The notes under the pieces were generated by a model that was not told the DNA's origin, did no database searches, and saw nothing but the letters and a program-made list of their open reading frames with translations. The translations under genes were made by a program, and so were the position numbers. From contig CACOSS010000002.1 of the NCBI GenBank assembly GCA_902629955.1, positions 1 through 64,000 on the forward strand: a DNA stretch of 64,000 bases. The letters are read 5' to 3'. Shown one piece after another: positions 26,815 through 35,522 of the stretch; the first letter of the stretch is position 1; each line of letters starts with the position of its first letter. The DNA comes from an uncultured Pelagibacteraceae bacterium (lineage in GTDB: Bacteria > Pseudomonadota > Alphaproteobacteria > Pelagibacterales > Pelagibacteraceae).

Positions 26815-27981
26815 TTATTTTATACGCAAATCTTTGGGGAAATTGCAAAATAATTCACTTCCTTTATCAGTAATTCGCACTGACTCTGATGCCTCAACGC
26901 CCCAATCTCCAAATTGCATTACCGCAATCATATGAAAACAAACATTTGGTTTAAGAATAGTTTTATCACCTTTGTAAATATTTAAAGTATGTTCACCCCA
27001 ATCTGGAGGATATCCAATTCCAATTGAATATCCTGTTCTAGACTCTTTTTTGATATTATATTTATCAAGCACACCCCAGAATTTTTGAGCCACATCATCT
27101 GCTGTGTTACCAGGTTTTGCTACTGATATCCCTTCATTTAAAGCCTCATTTGTAGCTTTCATTGCATCTATTTTTTTTTGCTCTGGCTTACCGAGATGAA
27201 CTGTACGGGCAATTGGACAATGATATCTTTTATTTACTCCCGATAATTCAATAACGGTAGCCTCTCCCTCTACAAATTTTTCGTCTGTTGCTGTCAAATG
27301 AGATGCTGATGTTCCTTTTCCAGTAGGTAATAAAACAGCGATACTTGAATATTCTCCACCGATTTCTGGAGTTCCCCTAAATAAAGCTCTTTGAATTTCT
27401 GCTACCGCATCGCACTGTCTTACTCCAGGATTTATGCTATCCATTGCAATTTTCATTGCATTTTCAGAAATTTTTGCAGCTCCCTTCATAAGATTTATTT
27501 CTGAGTCTGATTTTATTAATCTTACCCAGTTTACTAATCTTTCAGAGTCTTTAATATTAGCACTTGGTAATCCTTGTTTTAATTTTTCGTGACAAAATGC
27601 AGTGAAGTAGTGACTATCCATTTCAACACCAATATTAAGTTTTTCCCATTTTCTATCTTTAATGAGATCTATTAATGAATCATAAGGATGCATAGGCCAA
27701 GTATGAATATACTTTTCCTCGTAAACTATAATATTTTCTTTTTTTAAATAGGTCTTTATATAGGCACCACCTGCATCTTGAGCTCTTACAAAACAAAGTG
27801 GTTCATCCAAATCAACATGAACAAGTACACATTGAGAATAATAAAAAGACCATGCATCATATCCTGTTAGGTAGTTAATATTATTAGTGTCTTGTGAAAT
27901 CAATAAATCTATACCTTTTTGTTGCATAGATAGCTTGGTTTTTTTTAATCTCTGAACATATTCTTCTTTTGTAAATATCAT
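26815..27981 (-). CDS. doeA: M24-fold hydrolase, ectoine hydrolase (DoeA/EutD)-like
   Basis: A 388-residue pita-bread-fold (creatinase/aminopeptidase P) protein. N-terminal TNNINYLTGYDAWSFYYSQCVLV and FVRAQDAGGAY, and the later ELSGVNKRYHCPIARTVHLG and GYSIGIGYPPDWGEHTLN, resemble DoeA/EutD, which opens the ectoine ring to N-acetyl-diaminobutyrate. The first metal-aspartate pair of classical M24 peptidases is not present in ELSGVNKRYHCP, so a metal-independent hydrolase (as in creatinase or DoeA) is more likely than a peptidase. The adjacent EutA-like gene and TRAP transporter strengthen the ectoine link, but doeB, eutB and eutC are absent, so the substrate may be a related compatible solute. 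Confidence 0.72.
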   Translation of the reverse strand: MIFTKEEYVQRLKKTKLSMQQKGIDLLISQDTNNINYLTGYDAWSFYYSQCVLVHVDLDEPLCFVRAQDAGGAYIKTYLKKENIIVYEEKYIHTWPMHPYDSLIDLIKDRKWEKLNIGVEMDSHYFTAFCHEKLKQGLPSANIKDSERLVNWVRLIKSDSEINLMKGAAKISENAMKIAMDSINPGVRQCDAVAEIQRALFRGTPEIGGEYSSIAVLLPTGKGTSASHLTATDEKFVEGEATVIELSGVNKRYHCPIARTVHLGKPEQKKIDAMKATNEALNEGISVAKPGNTADDVAQKFWGVLDKYNIKKESRTGYSIGIGYPPDWGEHTLNIYKGDKTILKPNVCFHMIAVMQFGDWGVEASESVRITDKGSELFCNFPKDLRIK

Positions 27982-27989
27982 TTTTAGTT

Positions 27990-28730
27990 TTATTTAAATA
28001 ATTTTCCAAATCCATTTATAGAATTATTTTGCCCAATTTTTTCAAGGGTATCCCAAATTAATACTTGATTACTTGATAAAACAAATTTTTTTAATTTTTT
28101 TTCAAGTTTTTCGATAATTTGAAGGACTGGTAATGCAGTACATGAAATAAATAATGCATCTGAATCTGCATGATCCATGCTAACCAGCACTTTGAATAAA
28201 TACTCCGGGTCAACTTTCCATATATCTGTATCTGACTCAATATCCAAATAATAATTAGATGTAATTAAAAATTTTTCATCTTTGAAAAAAGATAAAACTT
28301 CGTCGTTTAATTTTTTTGGGTAAGGGGTAAAAAGTGAAATTTTTTTGATATTTAATTTCTTTAAGGCTGTAATTGCTGCTGTACTGGGTGTTATTACTTT
28401 TGATTTAGGTTTTGCATTTTTAATTTTTTTTTCTATTGTTTCAAAGCCACTAGCTATAGTTCCAGATGTACATCCATAAACAATACAATCAATATCTTCA
28501 TTCGGTAAAATATTACTAGTTACATAAGTCAGTTCTTCTGACATTTTTATTAGATTTTCTCTATTAAGTGGATCATATGTTTTTATTCTATTAACAAAAA
28601 AATCAATTTTTTTATCCTGAATAATTTTATTAAAATCTTTTTCAATAACAAAATCCGATCCTAAAGCAATTAGACCAATTCTTGGGTTTGTTATTTTTAT
28701 ATATTTTGGCTCAATTTTTTTTAAATTCAT
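27990..28730 (-). CDS. eutA: EutA/maleate isomerase-family protein (Asp/Glu racemase superfamily)
   Basis: A 246-residue protein. Characteristic pieces are RIGLIALGSDFVIEKDF, VNRIKTYDPLNRENLIKMSEELT, DCIVYGCTSGTIASGFETI (first catalytic cysteine) and DALFISCTALPVLQII (second cysteine). This two-cysteine arrangement is that of maleate isomerases, arylmalonate decarboxylases and ectoine-utilisation EutA. EutA is found beside DoeA/EutD in ectoine catabolic operons, and here doeA is the next gene (8-bp gap). The start overlaps the TRAP permease by 20 bases, so it is co-transcribed. Biochemical role of EutA is unproven; racemase or isomerase activity is inferred. Confidence 0.74.
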   Translation of the reverse strand: MNLKKIEPKYIKITNPRIGLIALGSDFVIEKDFNKIIQDKKIDFFVNRIKTYDPLNRENLIKMSEELTYVTSNILPNEDIDCIVYGCTSGTIASGFETIEKKIKNAKPKSKVITPSTAAITALKKLNIKKISLFTPYPKKLNDEVLSFFKDEKFLITSNYYLDIESDTDIWKVDPEYLFKVLVSMDHADSDALFISCTALPVLQIIEKLEKKLKKFVLSSNQVLIWDTLEKIGQNNSINGFGKLFK

Positions 28731-31053
28731 AGTTTCTATAATTTAGATATCCAAAAATAAGTAAAAGTCCAAATGAAAAAGGATATACCAAATTTTTATT
28801 TGGTCTATTTAAATTTTCAATTTTAACTTCACTAATAATATCTCCTATTTCTATTCCATTTTTTTTTGCTTTACCATTCCATTTTATTGTATCAACAATA
28901 GTCTGGTTATTTTTGCTTACCAAATTCATTCCATAATCTTCAAAGTTATAACTATTCTCAAAAGTACCCTTATTTATGACAAACAACTTATACCTTTCAC
29001 CGTATTCACTCAACCTAGTAACCTTGATATGGACTTCTTTATTAGGATCCAATTTTTTTTTATAGACTTTCTCTAAATCTTGAAAACTATATTTTGGGTA
29101 TATTTTATTTAGTGCAAATTCAGGAGAAAGCAATGATATTGATATTATAAAAAATATTATAATTTCAAACCATCTAAGTCTATTGAACATAAAAAATTGT
29201 GTTGCAGATGTAAAAACTAATATTCCTATTAATGATGTGACTATTACTATTAATGCGTGCCAGATATTCTCAATTCCAATTAATAAAAGTTCATGATTGA
29301 ATAAAAAAACGATAGGTAAAATACCTGTCCTAAGGCTATACCAGAATGCTTGTATACCAGTTTTTAGAGGATCACCCCCAGATATTCCAGCGGCGGCGTA
29401 GGATGCTAAGCCAACAGGTGGGGTTACATCAGCCATTAAACCAAAATAGAAAACAAATAGATGAACTGCAATTAATGGAAAAATAAATCCAGATGCATTT
29501 CCAACATCGACTAAAACCATAGACATCAATGAAGCTACAACTACATAATTTGCTGTTGTAGGAAGTCCCATTCCTAATAGTAAACATAAAATAATAGTTA
29601 AAAGTATTAAAATTATTACATTATCTTTTGCAACCGACTCTATCACAATTATTAAATTCGTGCTTAGGCCAGTTGAACCAACCGCTCCAACAATTATACC
29701 TGCTGTTGCAATAGCTATACCAACAGCAACCATATTAATTGCCCCTTTTTCAAATCCAACAATCGTTTGATTAAACCAAATTTTAAAACCTTCAGAAATA
29801 TTACCTTCTCTGTAATTTTTGATAATCTTATTTATTAAATTTACTAATATAAGAGCAATAGTTGCATAAAATACAGAATATGACGCTGTTAATCTTAAAA
29901 CAGTCAATAGATAAATCAGCACAAAAATTGGAATTAAAAAATGCAATCCTGATAAAAAGGTTTGCCTTAAAATAGGTACATCTTTTTCATCCATTCCTCT
30001 TAGATTTAATTTTAGGGCCTCTAAATGTGAAATATAAAACAATGCTATATAAGAAATTATTGCAGGTAAAAATGCGTGTTTAACAACTTCAAAATAAGTA
30101 ACTCCAATAAAACTTGCCATAACAAATGCAGCTGCTCCCATTACTGGTGGCATTATTTGGCCATTAACAGATGATGAAACTTCTATGGCGCCTGCTTTTT
30201 CTTTTGAAAAACCAGTTTTTTTCATAATAGGAATAGTGAAAGTCCCAGTTGTAACTGTATTTGCCACCGACGATCCTGAGATCATTCCCGTCATTCCAGA
30301 TCCTAAAATTGCCGCCTTAGCAGGACCACCTCGCATTTTTCCTACCATTGCAAATGCTAGATCTAAAAAATATTGTCCTCCGCCTGCAGTTTCTAACAAA
30401 GCACCAAATAAAACAAATAAAAATATAAAATCTACAGAAACACCAATTGGTATTCCAAATATTGCCTCTTGATCAAACCATTGAAAACCAACTAGTCTTT
30501 TAAGAGATAGTCCTCCATGAGAAATCATTTCGGGAGCGTATTTCCCAAAAAAAGAAAATAGCAAAAAACAAATTGCAATTATAACCAGAGGTATTCCAAT
30601 AACTCTTCTTGTTGCTTCAAGTAAAATTAAAATTCCACAAATACCAATAATTAACTCTATTGGAATTACTATATTATCACCCAATGAAATTTTGAGAAGT
30701 ATTCCGCCTCTATCTACAAGCTGATCATAAAAAAGGTAAATGTATAAACAACAAAAAGTACCTACCAAACTAATAAAAATATCTAAAAAAGTAATTTTTT
30801 TATTTTTAGATATAGGAAATATTAAAAATGCTAATAGTAAAGCAAAACCAAGATGAATTGCTCGGGCTGGTAAACCTTTAAACATTCCAAAATTAAATAT
30901 AAATGGAAATGGAGAAGCATACCAAAGCTGAAATAAAGACCAAATAATTGCAATTGAGGCAACAATTTTTAAATGTTTACCTTTGATTTTTCTAATTGGT
31001 GATAAATCTTCACTAATTTTTTCTTTAATATTAGTGTCACGATTTTCACTCAT
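28711..31053 (-). CDS. TRAP transporter fused permease (4TM-12TM) with C-terminal DUF3394/PDZ-like domain
   Basis: A 780-residue polytopic protein combining the small (DctQ-like) and large (DctM-like) TRAP subunits, the usual form for TAXI-type systems. About 16 or more hydrophobic helices are visible; signature parts include GSGMTGMISGSSVANTVTTGTFTIPIM, SVNGQIMPPVMGAAAF and MGLPTTANYVVVASLM. Residues about 650-760 form a periplasmic domain of DUF3394/PDZ type (GKAKKNGIEIGDIISEVKI) before a final helix. It imports an organic acid or solute using an ion gradient with the TAXI protein encoded upstream. Overlaps the EutA-like gene. Confidence 0.92.
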   Translation of the reverse strand: MSENRDTNIKEKISEDLSPIRKIKGKHLKIVASIAIIWSLFQLWYASPFPFIFNFGMFKGLPARAIHLGFALLLAFLIFPISKNKKITFLDIFISLVGTFCCLYIYLFYDQLVDRGGILLKISLGDNIVIPIELIIGICGILILLEATRRVIGIPLVIIAICFLLFSFFGKYAPEMISHGGLSLKRLVGFQWFDQEAIFGIPIGVSVDFIFLFVLFGALLETAGGGQYFLDLAFAMVGKMRGGPAKAAILGSGMTGMISGSSVANTVTTGTFTIPIMKKTGFSKEKAGAIEVSSSVNGQIMPPVMGAAAFVMASFIGVTYFEVVKHAFLPAIISYIALFYISHLEALKLNLRGMDEKDVPILRQTFLSGLHFLIPIFVLIYLLTVLRLTASYSVFYATIALILVNLINKIIKNYREGNISEGFKIWFNQTIVGFEKGAINMVAVGIAIATAGIIVGAVGSTGLSTNLIIVIESVAKDNVIILILLTIILCLLLGMGLPTTANYVVVASLMSMVLVDVGNASGFIFPLIAVHLFVFYFGLMADVTPPVGLASYAAAGISGGDPLKTGIQAFWYSLRTGILPIVFLFNHELLLIGIENIWHALIVIVTSLIGILVFTSATQFFMFNRLRWFEIIIFFIISISLLSPEFALNKIYPKYSFQDLEKVYKKKLDPNKEVHIKVTRLSEYGERYKLFVINKGTFENSYNFEDYGMNLVSKNNQTIVDTIKWNGKAKKNGIEIGDIISEVKIENLNRPNKNLVYPFSFGLLLIFGYLNYRNYEFKKN

Positions 31054-31074
31054 TTTTTAAAGATACTATATTCT

Positions 31075-31108
31075 AAAAAAAAGGCCCAATATTTATTGGG
31101 CCTTTTTT
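31075..31108 (-). terminator. Intercistronic terminator between TAXI binding protein and TRAP permease
   Basis: GGCCCAAT / ATTGGGCC stem with an ATTT loop, flanked by A-runs and T-runs on both sides, so it can act on either strand. On the - strand it lies 20 bases after the binding-protein stop and is followed by eight T residues, then the permease start 21 bases on. Confidence 0.88.
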
Positions 31109-31128
31109 AGTCTTTTCTATAGAAAGAA

Positions 31129-32133
31129 TTACATTAATCCTGCTTCTTTGTAGTATTTAATAGCACCTGGATGTAACGGAGCTGATAAACCATCAGCTAT
31201 CATATTTTTCTTTTCTAGTGGTCCAAAAGCTGGATGTTGTTTTCTAAAATCATCAAAATTTTCGAATACTGCTTTTGTTACCAAATAGACAAGTTCTTCA
31301 GAAACATCTGCGCTTGTAACTACAGTAGCTTTAACTCCAAACGTAGTAACATCTTTCTTCTGTCCTGTATAAGTTCCTGCTGGAATAGTCGCTGCAGCAT
31401 AGTATGGCGCACCATCAATTAATCCTTGTACAGCTGAACCAGTAAGGTTTATTGGTAATGCTTTAGCTGCACAAGTCGCAGCTTGCTCCATTGCGCCATT
31501 TGGAAATCCAACTGAATATCCATAAGCATCAATCTTTCCATCACATAATGCTTTAACTTGTTCTGATGAAGTTAATTCAGTTGTTCCCTTAAAGTAACTA
31601 TTATCAACTCCCATCGCTTGCATAAGAACTTCCATTGTGCCTCTTTGACCTGAGCCTGGATTACCTATATTTACTGTTTTACCTTTTAGGCCCTTGAAAT
31701 CTTTTACTTTTGCTTTTTTTCTAGCCCAAATTTGAAATGGTTCGTTATGCACAGAGAAAACTGCTCTTAAATTACTAAATTGTTTTCCCTCCCATTTGCT
31801 TGATCCGTTAAATGCATGAAATTGCCAATCAGATTGTGCAACACCAAACTGAAATTCACCGTCTTTTATTTGACCAATATTATAATTGGATCCACCAGTT
31901 GATGGTGCAGTACATCTGTAAGCTTTTGCTGTTCCTTTTTTTCTTCCATGATCTTTACTGATCGCAGATTTGTGTAACATTTTGCATATAGCATTCCCTG
32001 TCTGGAAATAAACTCCAGTAGGTCCGCCTGTACCTATCGTAAAAAACTCTGCAGATTTTGCTACATTAGTAAAAGATAAAGTTGCAGCAAAAAAAATAAG
32101 AGTGCTAGATAGATATGTTATTATTTTTTTCAT
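31129..32133 (-). CDS. TAXI family TRAP transporter solute-binding protein
   Basis: About 334 residues from the ATG at 32133; the track's start 11 codons upstream is rejected because a GGGGG ribosome site sits just before 32133 and a normal signal peptide (KKIITYLSSTLIFFAATLSFTNVAKSA) follows. The mature start FFTIGTGGPTGVYFQTGNAICKML is the classic TAXI motif. FRAVFSVHNEP-like and GNPGSGQRGTMEVLM segments line the ligand cleft. It captures a solute in the periplasm for the downstream TRAP permease. TAXI proteins mostly bind glutamate-like acids, but the DoeA/EutA neighbours raise the possibility of an ectoine-like ligand. Confidence 0.92.
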   Translation of the reverse strand: MKKIITYLSSTLIFFAATLSFTNVAKSAEFFTIGTGGPTGVYFQTGNAICKMLHKSAISKDHGRKKGTAKAYRCTAPSTGGSNYNIGQIKDGEFQFGVAQSDWQFHAFNGSSKWEGKQFSNLRAVFSVHNEPFQIWARKKAKVKDFKGLKGKTVNIGNPGSGQRGTMEVLMQAMGVDNSYFKGTTELTSSEQVKALCDGKIDAYGYSVGFPNGAMEQAATCAAKALPINLTGSAVQGLIDGAPYYAAATIPAGTYTGQKKDVTTFGVKATVVTSADVSEELVYLVTKAVFENFDDFRKQHPAFGPLEKKNMIADGLSAPLHPGAIKYYKEAGLM

Positions 32134-32229
32134 TATACCCCCTGTGTTAAAGAATAATCTAACCAAAAAAATACAAATATGTCTAGCAATGTATACAACG
32201 ATTAATTTCAGTTTTTGAAATATTTAGGC

Positions 32230-33450
32230 TCATTTTGACCATTGCTTCAGTCTTTTAGTCCCTTCAACAATGTTTGGTGCAAAATGATTAATTGTATCGT
32301 AATTTAATTTTTTATTTTTTGAATAATGATCCATCAATTTTGCACCATCAAAGTCTGTAAAGCTTAATCTTGCTAGCATTCTTTTTTTTGAAAAACCAAA
32401 ATCAGATCCTGGTAAAAGAGCAACACCTGTTTCCTTAAGGATACTTTTACACATCTCCCTAGAGTTTAAAAATTTTTTATTAATAAATTCAGGCATTAGA
32501 TAAAATCCACCTTGGGGTTTATTAATTAATACATTATTTGATTTAAGGTTTTCATATACATATTCACCAATAAATTTTAATATAAATCTAGAATTATCTA
32601 TAAAGAGTCTATGATTATTTTTATAAGCAATAATCGCGGCTTTTTGTATTGGTGCACTTACTGACGAAAATGACTCGCTAGCTAGCACTTTCAGTTTTTC
32701 AGTTATTTTTTTTAAATTTTTAGGTATTATTAAAAAACCTAATCTCCATCCTCCTGCACCACACCATTTACTTATACCGCTGCTTATGATTGTATTTTTT
32801 GGGGAATATTTTGAGATAGAGTCAAAATTATCACTAAAAGTTAATTCTGAGTAAATTTCATCAGATAAAATGAGAAAATTATATTTTTTTGTTAATTGAG
32901 CTATTTCTTTTAAATTTTGGCAAATCTGACCTGATGGATTATTAGGAGAATTTAAAAATAAAAGATAATTTTTTTTTCTACTTTTTTTAATAATTTTTTC
33001 AATTTCAAAGGCAGTTGGAAACCAATTATTCTCCGGTTTTGTCTCTATCCATTTTATATTATTTCTACCAATTTTGGCTTGAGGAGCGTATGAAACCCAG
33101 CTGGGTGCAGGCAATATAATTATACCATCAAATAACAAATGAAGAAGAAACATTAATTCTTTTGAACCTGGACCTATAATTATACTTTCTGGTGAATAAT
33201 TCTGTTTATATTTTTTTGAATAATATTTAGAAATTGCATTCCTAAGAGCTTGCAAACCCTGGATTGGTAAATACTTATTTTGATGTGCATTTTTTTTTAA
33301 TTCATTAACTATATCTTTAGGGACATTAAATGGTGATTGACCAAAGCCGAACTTAAATATTTTTTGACCTTTTTTTTCTAAACTTTTTGAGTACTCATTG
33401 ATCAGTAGAGTTGAAGAAGGTTGTAATTTTTTTAAAATATTTTTAATCAT
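32230..33450 (-). CDS. PLP-dependent class I/II aminotransferase
   Basis: A 406-residue fold-type I aminotransferase. Visible motifs: FGFGQSPFNVPKDIV at the N-terminus, IIGPGSKELMFLLH, PAPSWVSYAPQAK, LFLNSPNNPSG, ILSDEIYSELTF and the PLP lysine segment ISSGISKWCGAGGWRLGFL; the substrate-binding arginine is likely in MLARLSFTDFDG. It is of the aspartate-aminotransferase superfamily with unclear donor. It overlaps the acetoacetyl-CoA synthetase gene by 8 bases and precedes the TAXI gene by about 100 bases. Could transaminate a diamino or amino acid delivered by the TRAP system, but this is speculation. Confidence 0.85.
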   Translation of the reverse strand: MIKNILKKLQPSSTLLINEYSKSLEKKGQKIFKFGFGQSPFNVPKDIVNELKKNAHQNKYLPIQGLQALRNAISKYYSKKYKQNYSPESIIIGPGSKELMFLLHLLFDGIIILPAPSWVSYAPQAKIGRNNIKWIETKPENNWFPTAFEIEKIIKKSRKKNYLLFLNSPNNPSGQICQNLKEIAQLTKKYNFLILSDEIYSELTFSDNFDSISKYSPKNTIISSGISKWCGAGGWRLGFLIIPKNLKKITEKLKVLASESFSSVSAPIQKAAIIAYKNNHRLFIDNSRFILKFIGEYVYENLKSNNVLINKPQGGFYLMPEFINKKFLNSREMCKSILKETGVALLPGSDFGFSKKRMLARLSFTDFDGAKLMDHYSKNKKLNYDTINHFAPNIVEGTKRLKQWSK

Positions 33451-35392
33451 TTAATTCTTTTATATTCTTATATTCCTTCAAAATTTCAGGATTTGCCAGA
33501 GCTTCTTTATTTTTAACTATATTGCCCTCAATTATATTTTTGACTGCTAATTCAACAATTTTTCCATTTTTAGTTCTAGGAATATCACTAACACTGATTA
33601 CTTTATTTGGAACATGCCTTGGAGAGGCATTATATCTAATTTGTTTTTTTATTTTGTTAATTAGATCTTGGCTTAAATTAAATTTTTTATTCAAAACAAC
33701 AAATAAAACTATTCTTATATCATTATCCCAAGATTGCCCCACCACAATTGACTCTTTTATTTCTTTAAATTTTTCAACTTCCGAATAAATTTCTGATGTA
33801 CCAAGCCTTACCCCACCAGGGTTTAAAGTTGCATCTGATCTGCCATAAATCAAAAACCCACCTGAATTTTTTATTTCTCCATAGTCTCCGTGATGCCAAA
33901 TATTTTTATACCTGTTGAAGTAGGCATTTTGGAATTTTTTATTATTTTTATCATTCCAAAACTTTGTTGGCATTGAGGGAAATGGAGTTTTACAAACCAA
34001 CTCTCCCTTTATATTCTTTACTGATTTTCCGTTTTCATTAAAAATATCTACATCCATTCCTAAACCTTTTGATTGTATTTCTCCTGAAATTACAGATTTA
34101 TAAATATTTCCAAGTACGAAGCATGAAACTAAATCTGTTCCACCAGAAATTGATGCTAGATGGACCTTTTTTTTAATTTTTTTATAAATATATTCAAATC
34201 CTTCTTTTGATAAGGGAGATCCAGTCGAACATATTGTATTAAGATTTTTCAAATCAAAATTATTTGAAATATTACTTTTTTTTAAAGCATCTATATATTT
34301 CGCACTAACGCCAAAAAGTGTGATTTTTTCTTTACTAACAATTTTTAAGAGCAAATCTTTTTTTTTAAACATTGGAAATCCATCGAATAAAACAATAGAG
34401 GCCTTGGAACCTAGACAGGTTACTAGCCAGTTCCACATCATCCATCCACACGTTGTAAAATAAAAAACATTATCATTTTCTTTTATATTTGAATGAAGTT
34501 GATGCTCTTTTAAGTGTTGTAACAGTATGCCACCTGACCTATGACATATGCATTTAGGTTTACCGGTCGTTCCACTTGAATAAAGGATTGCTAGTTCAGT
34601 ATTAAAATTAAATTTTTTAAAATTAATTGAGGATGAGGAATATCTTTGAATTTCTTTCCAGAATTTAAATTTTATACCTTTAGATTTTTTAAAATTTAGA
34701 TATTTTTTTCCAGGATAATTAATTACTAAAACATGTTTAATTGATTTAATATTTTTTAATATATCTGGAAGTCTTTCAATAACATTAATTTCTTTACCAT
34801 TATAATAATATCTATCACCGATAATCAAAATTTTTGGCTTTATTTGAGCAAACCTTTCAACCAAACCATTTAAACCAAAATCTGGAGAGCAGGATGACCA
34901 TATAGCTCCAATTGCACTAGTGGCAACAAAACTTTCAACAGTTTGAATAATATTTGGTAAATATGCAGATACTCTATCACCCTTTTTAATATTTATTTTG
35001 TTAAAATATGTAATTATCTTGCTCACATTTTGATTTAACTGAAACCATGATCTTTCTTCTCTAAATCCATTCTCACTTAAAAAAGTAATAGCTTTTGAAT
35101 TATCGTTTTTGACTAAGATATTTTCTGCAAAGTTTAATTTATAGTCAGTTAAAAATAAATTTTTATAAAAAGTTTTTGATTTTAAAATTTTATTTTTCCC
35201 TTTTGTACCCTTTACCTTGCAAAAATCCCAGATGGTGTCCCAAAAATTTTCTTTATATTTTATGCTCCAATTAAATATATTATCGTAATCACTTTTGAAA
35301 TTAAGATTATATTTAGATTTTAAAAATTTTTCATATTGCATCAAATTTGAATTCAAAATTTGTTTTTTTGATGCTTTCCACAATTTTTTCAT
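33443..35392 (-). CDS. acsA: Acetoacetyl-CoA synthetase (AMP-forming)
   Basis: A 649-residue acyl-adenylate enzyme of the size and order of acetoacetate-CoA ligase. Motifs: YNIFNWSIKYKENFWDTIWDF, LPNIIQTVESFVATSAIGAIWSSCSPDFG, the P-loop-like LYSSGTTGKPKCICH, TTCGWMMWNWLVTCL, SGGTDLVSCFVLG, WHHGDYGEI and, near the C-terminus, SDIPRTKNGKIVELAVKN with the catalytic lysine. It activates acetoacetate (or another short acid) to its CoA ester with ATP. First gene of a long - strand run; the 130-bp region upstream is shared with divergent livK. Confidence 0.9.
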   Translation of the reverse strand: MKKLWKASKKQILNSNLMQYEKFLKSKYNLNFKSDYDNIFNWSIKYKENFWDTIWDFCKVKGTKGKNKILKSKTFYKNLFLTDYKLNFAENILVKNDNSKAITFLSENGFREERSWFQLNQNVSKIITYFNKINIKKGDRVSAYLPNIIQTVESFVATSAIGAIWSSCSPDFGLNGLVERFAQIKPKILIIGDRYYYNGKEINVIERLPDILKNIKSIKHVLVINYPGKKYLNFKKSKGIKFKFWKEIQRYSSSSINFKKFNFNTELAILYSSGTTGKPKCICHRSGGILLQHLKEHQLHSNIKENDNVFYFTTCGWMMWNWLVTCLGSKASIVLFDGFPMFKKKDLLLKIVSKEKITLFGVSAKYIDALKKSNISNNFDLKNLNTICSTGSPLSKEGFEYIYKKIKKKVHLASISGGTDLVSCFVLGNIYKSVISGEIQSKGLGMDVDIFNENGKSVKNIKGELVCKTPFPSMPTKFWNDKNNKKFQNAYFNRYKNIWHHGDYGEIKNSGGFLIYGRSDATLNPGGVRLGTSEIYSEVEKFKEIKESIVVGQSWDNDIRIVLFVVLNKKFNLSQDLINKIKKQIRYNASPRHVPNKVISVSDIPRTKNGKIVELAVKNIIEGNIVKNKEALANPEILKEYKNIKELND

Positions 35393-35458
35393 GCGATAAA
35401 TTTGTTTTTTGAATAAAATATCAGGATTTTTCAGTCAAAAAATAAAATAATTTTCATC

Positions 35459-35487
35459 TTGAAAAATAATTCTAATCAGACTTAAAT
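35459..35487 (+). promoter_or_regulatory. Candidate promoter for livK
   Basis: TTGAAA, 17-base spacer and TTAAAT lie about 35-64 bases before the livK start, within the 130-bp acsA/livK divergent spacer; a second box TATAAA lies closer to the gene. livK also has an AGAGGA ribosome site. Weak because the region is almost entirely A/T. Confidence 0.3.
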
Positions 35488-35522
35488 TACCTTTTTATAA
35501 ATACTAACAAATTAGAGGAAAA

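Noticed and set aside
32134-32166. Upstream start of the TAXI protein
   Set aside because: The extra 11 residues would precede a normal signal peptide; the GGGGG ribosome site favours 32133.
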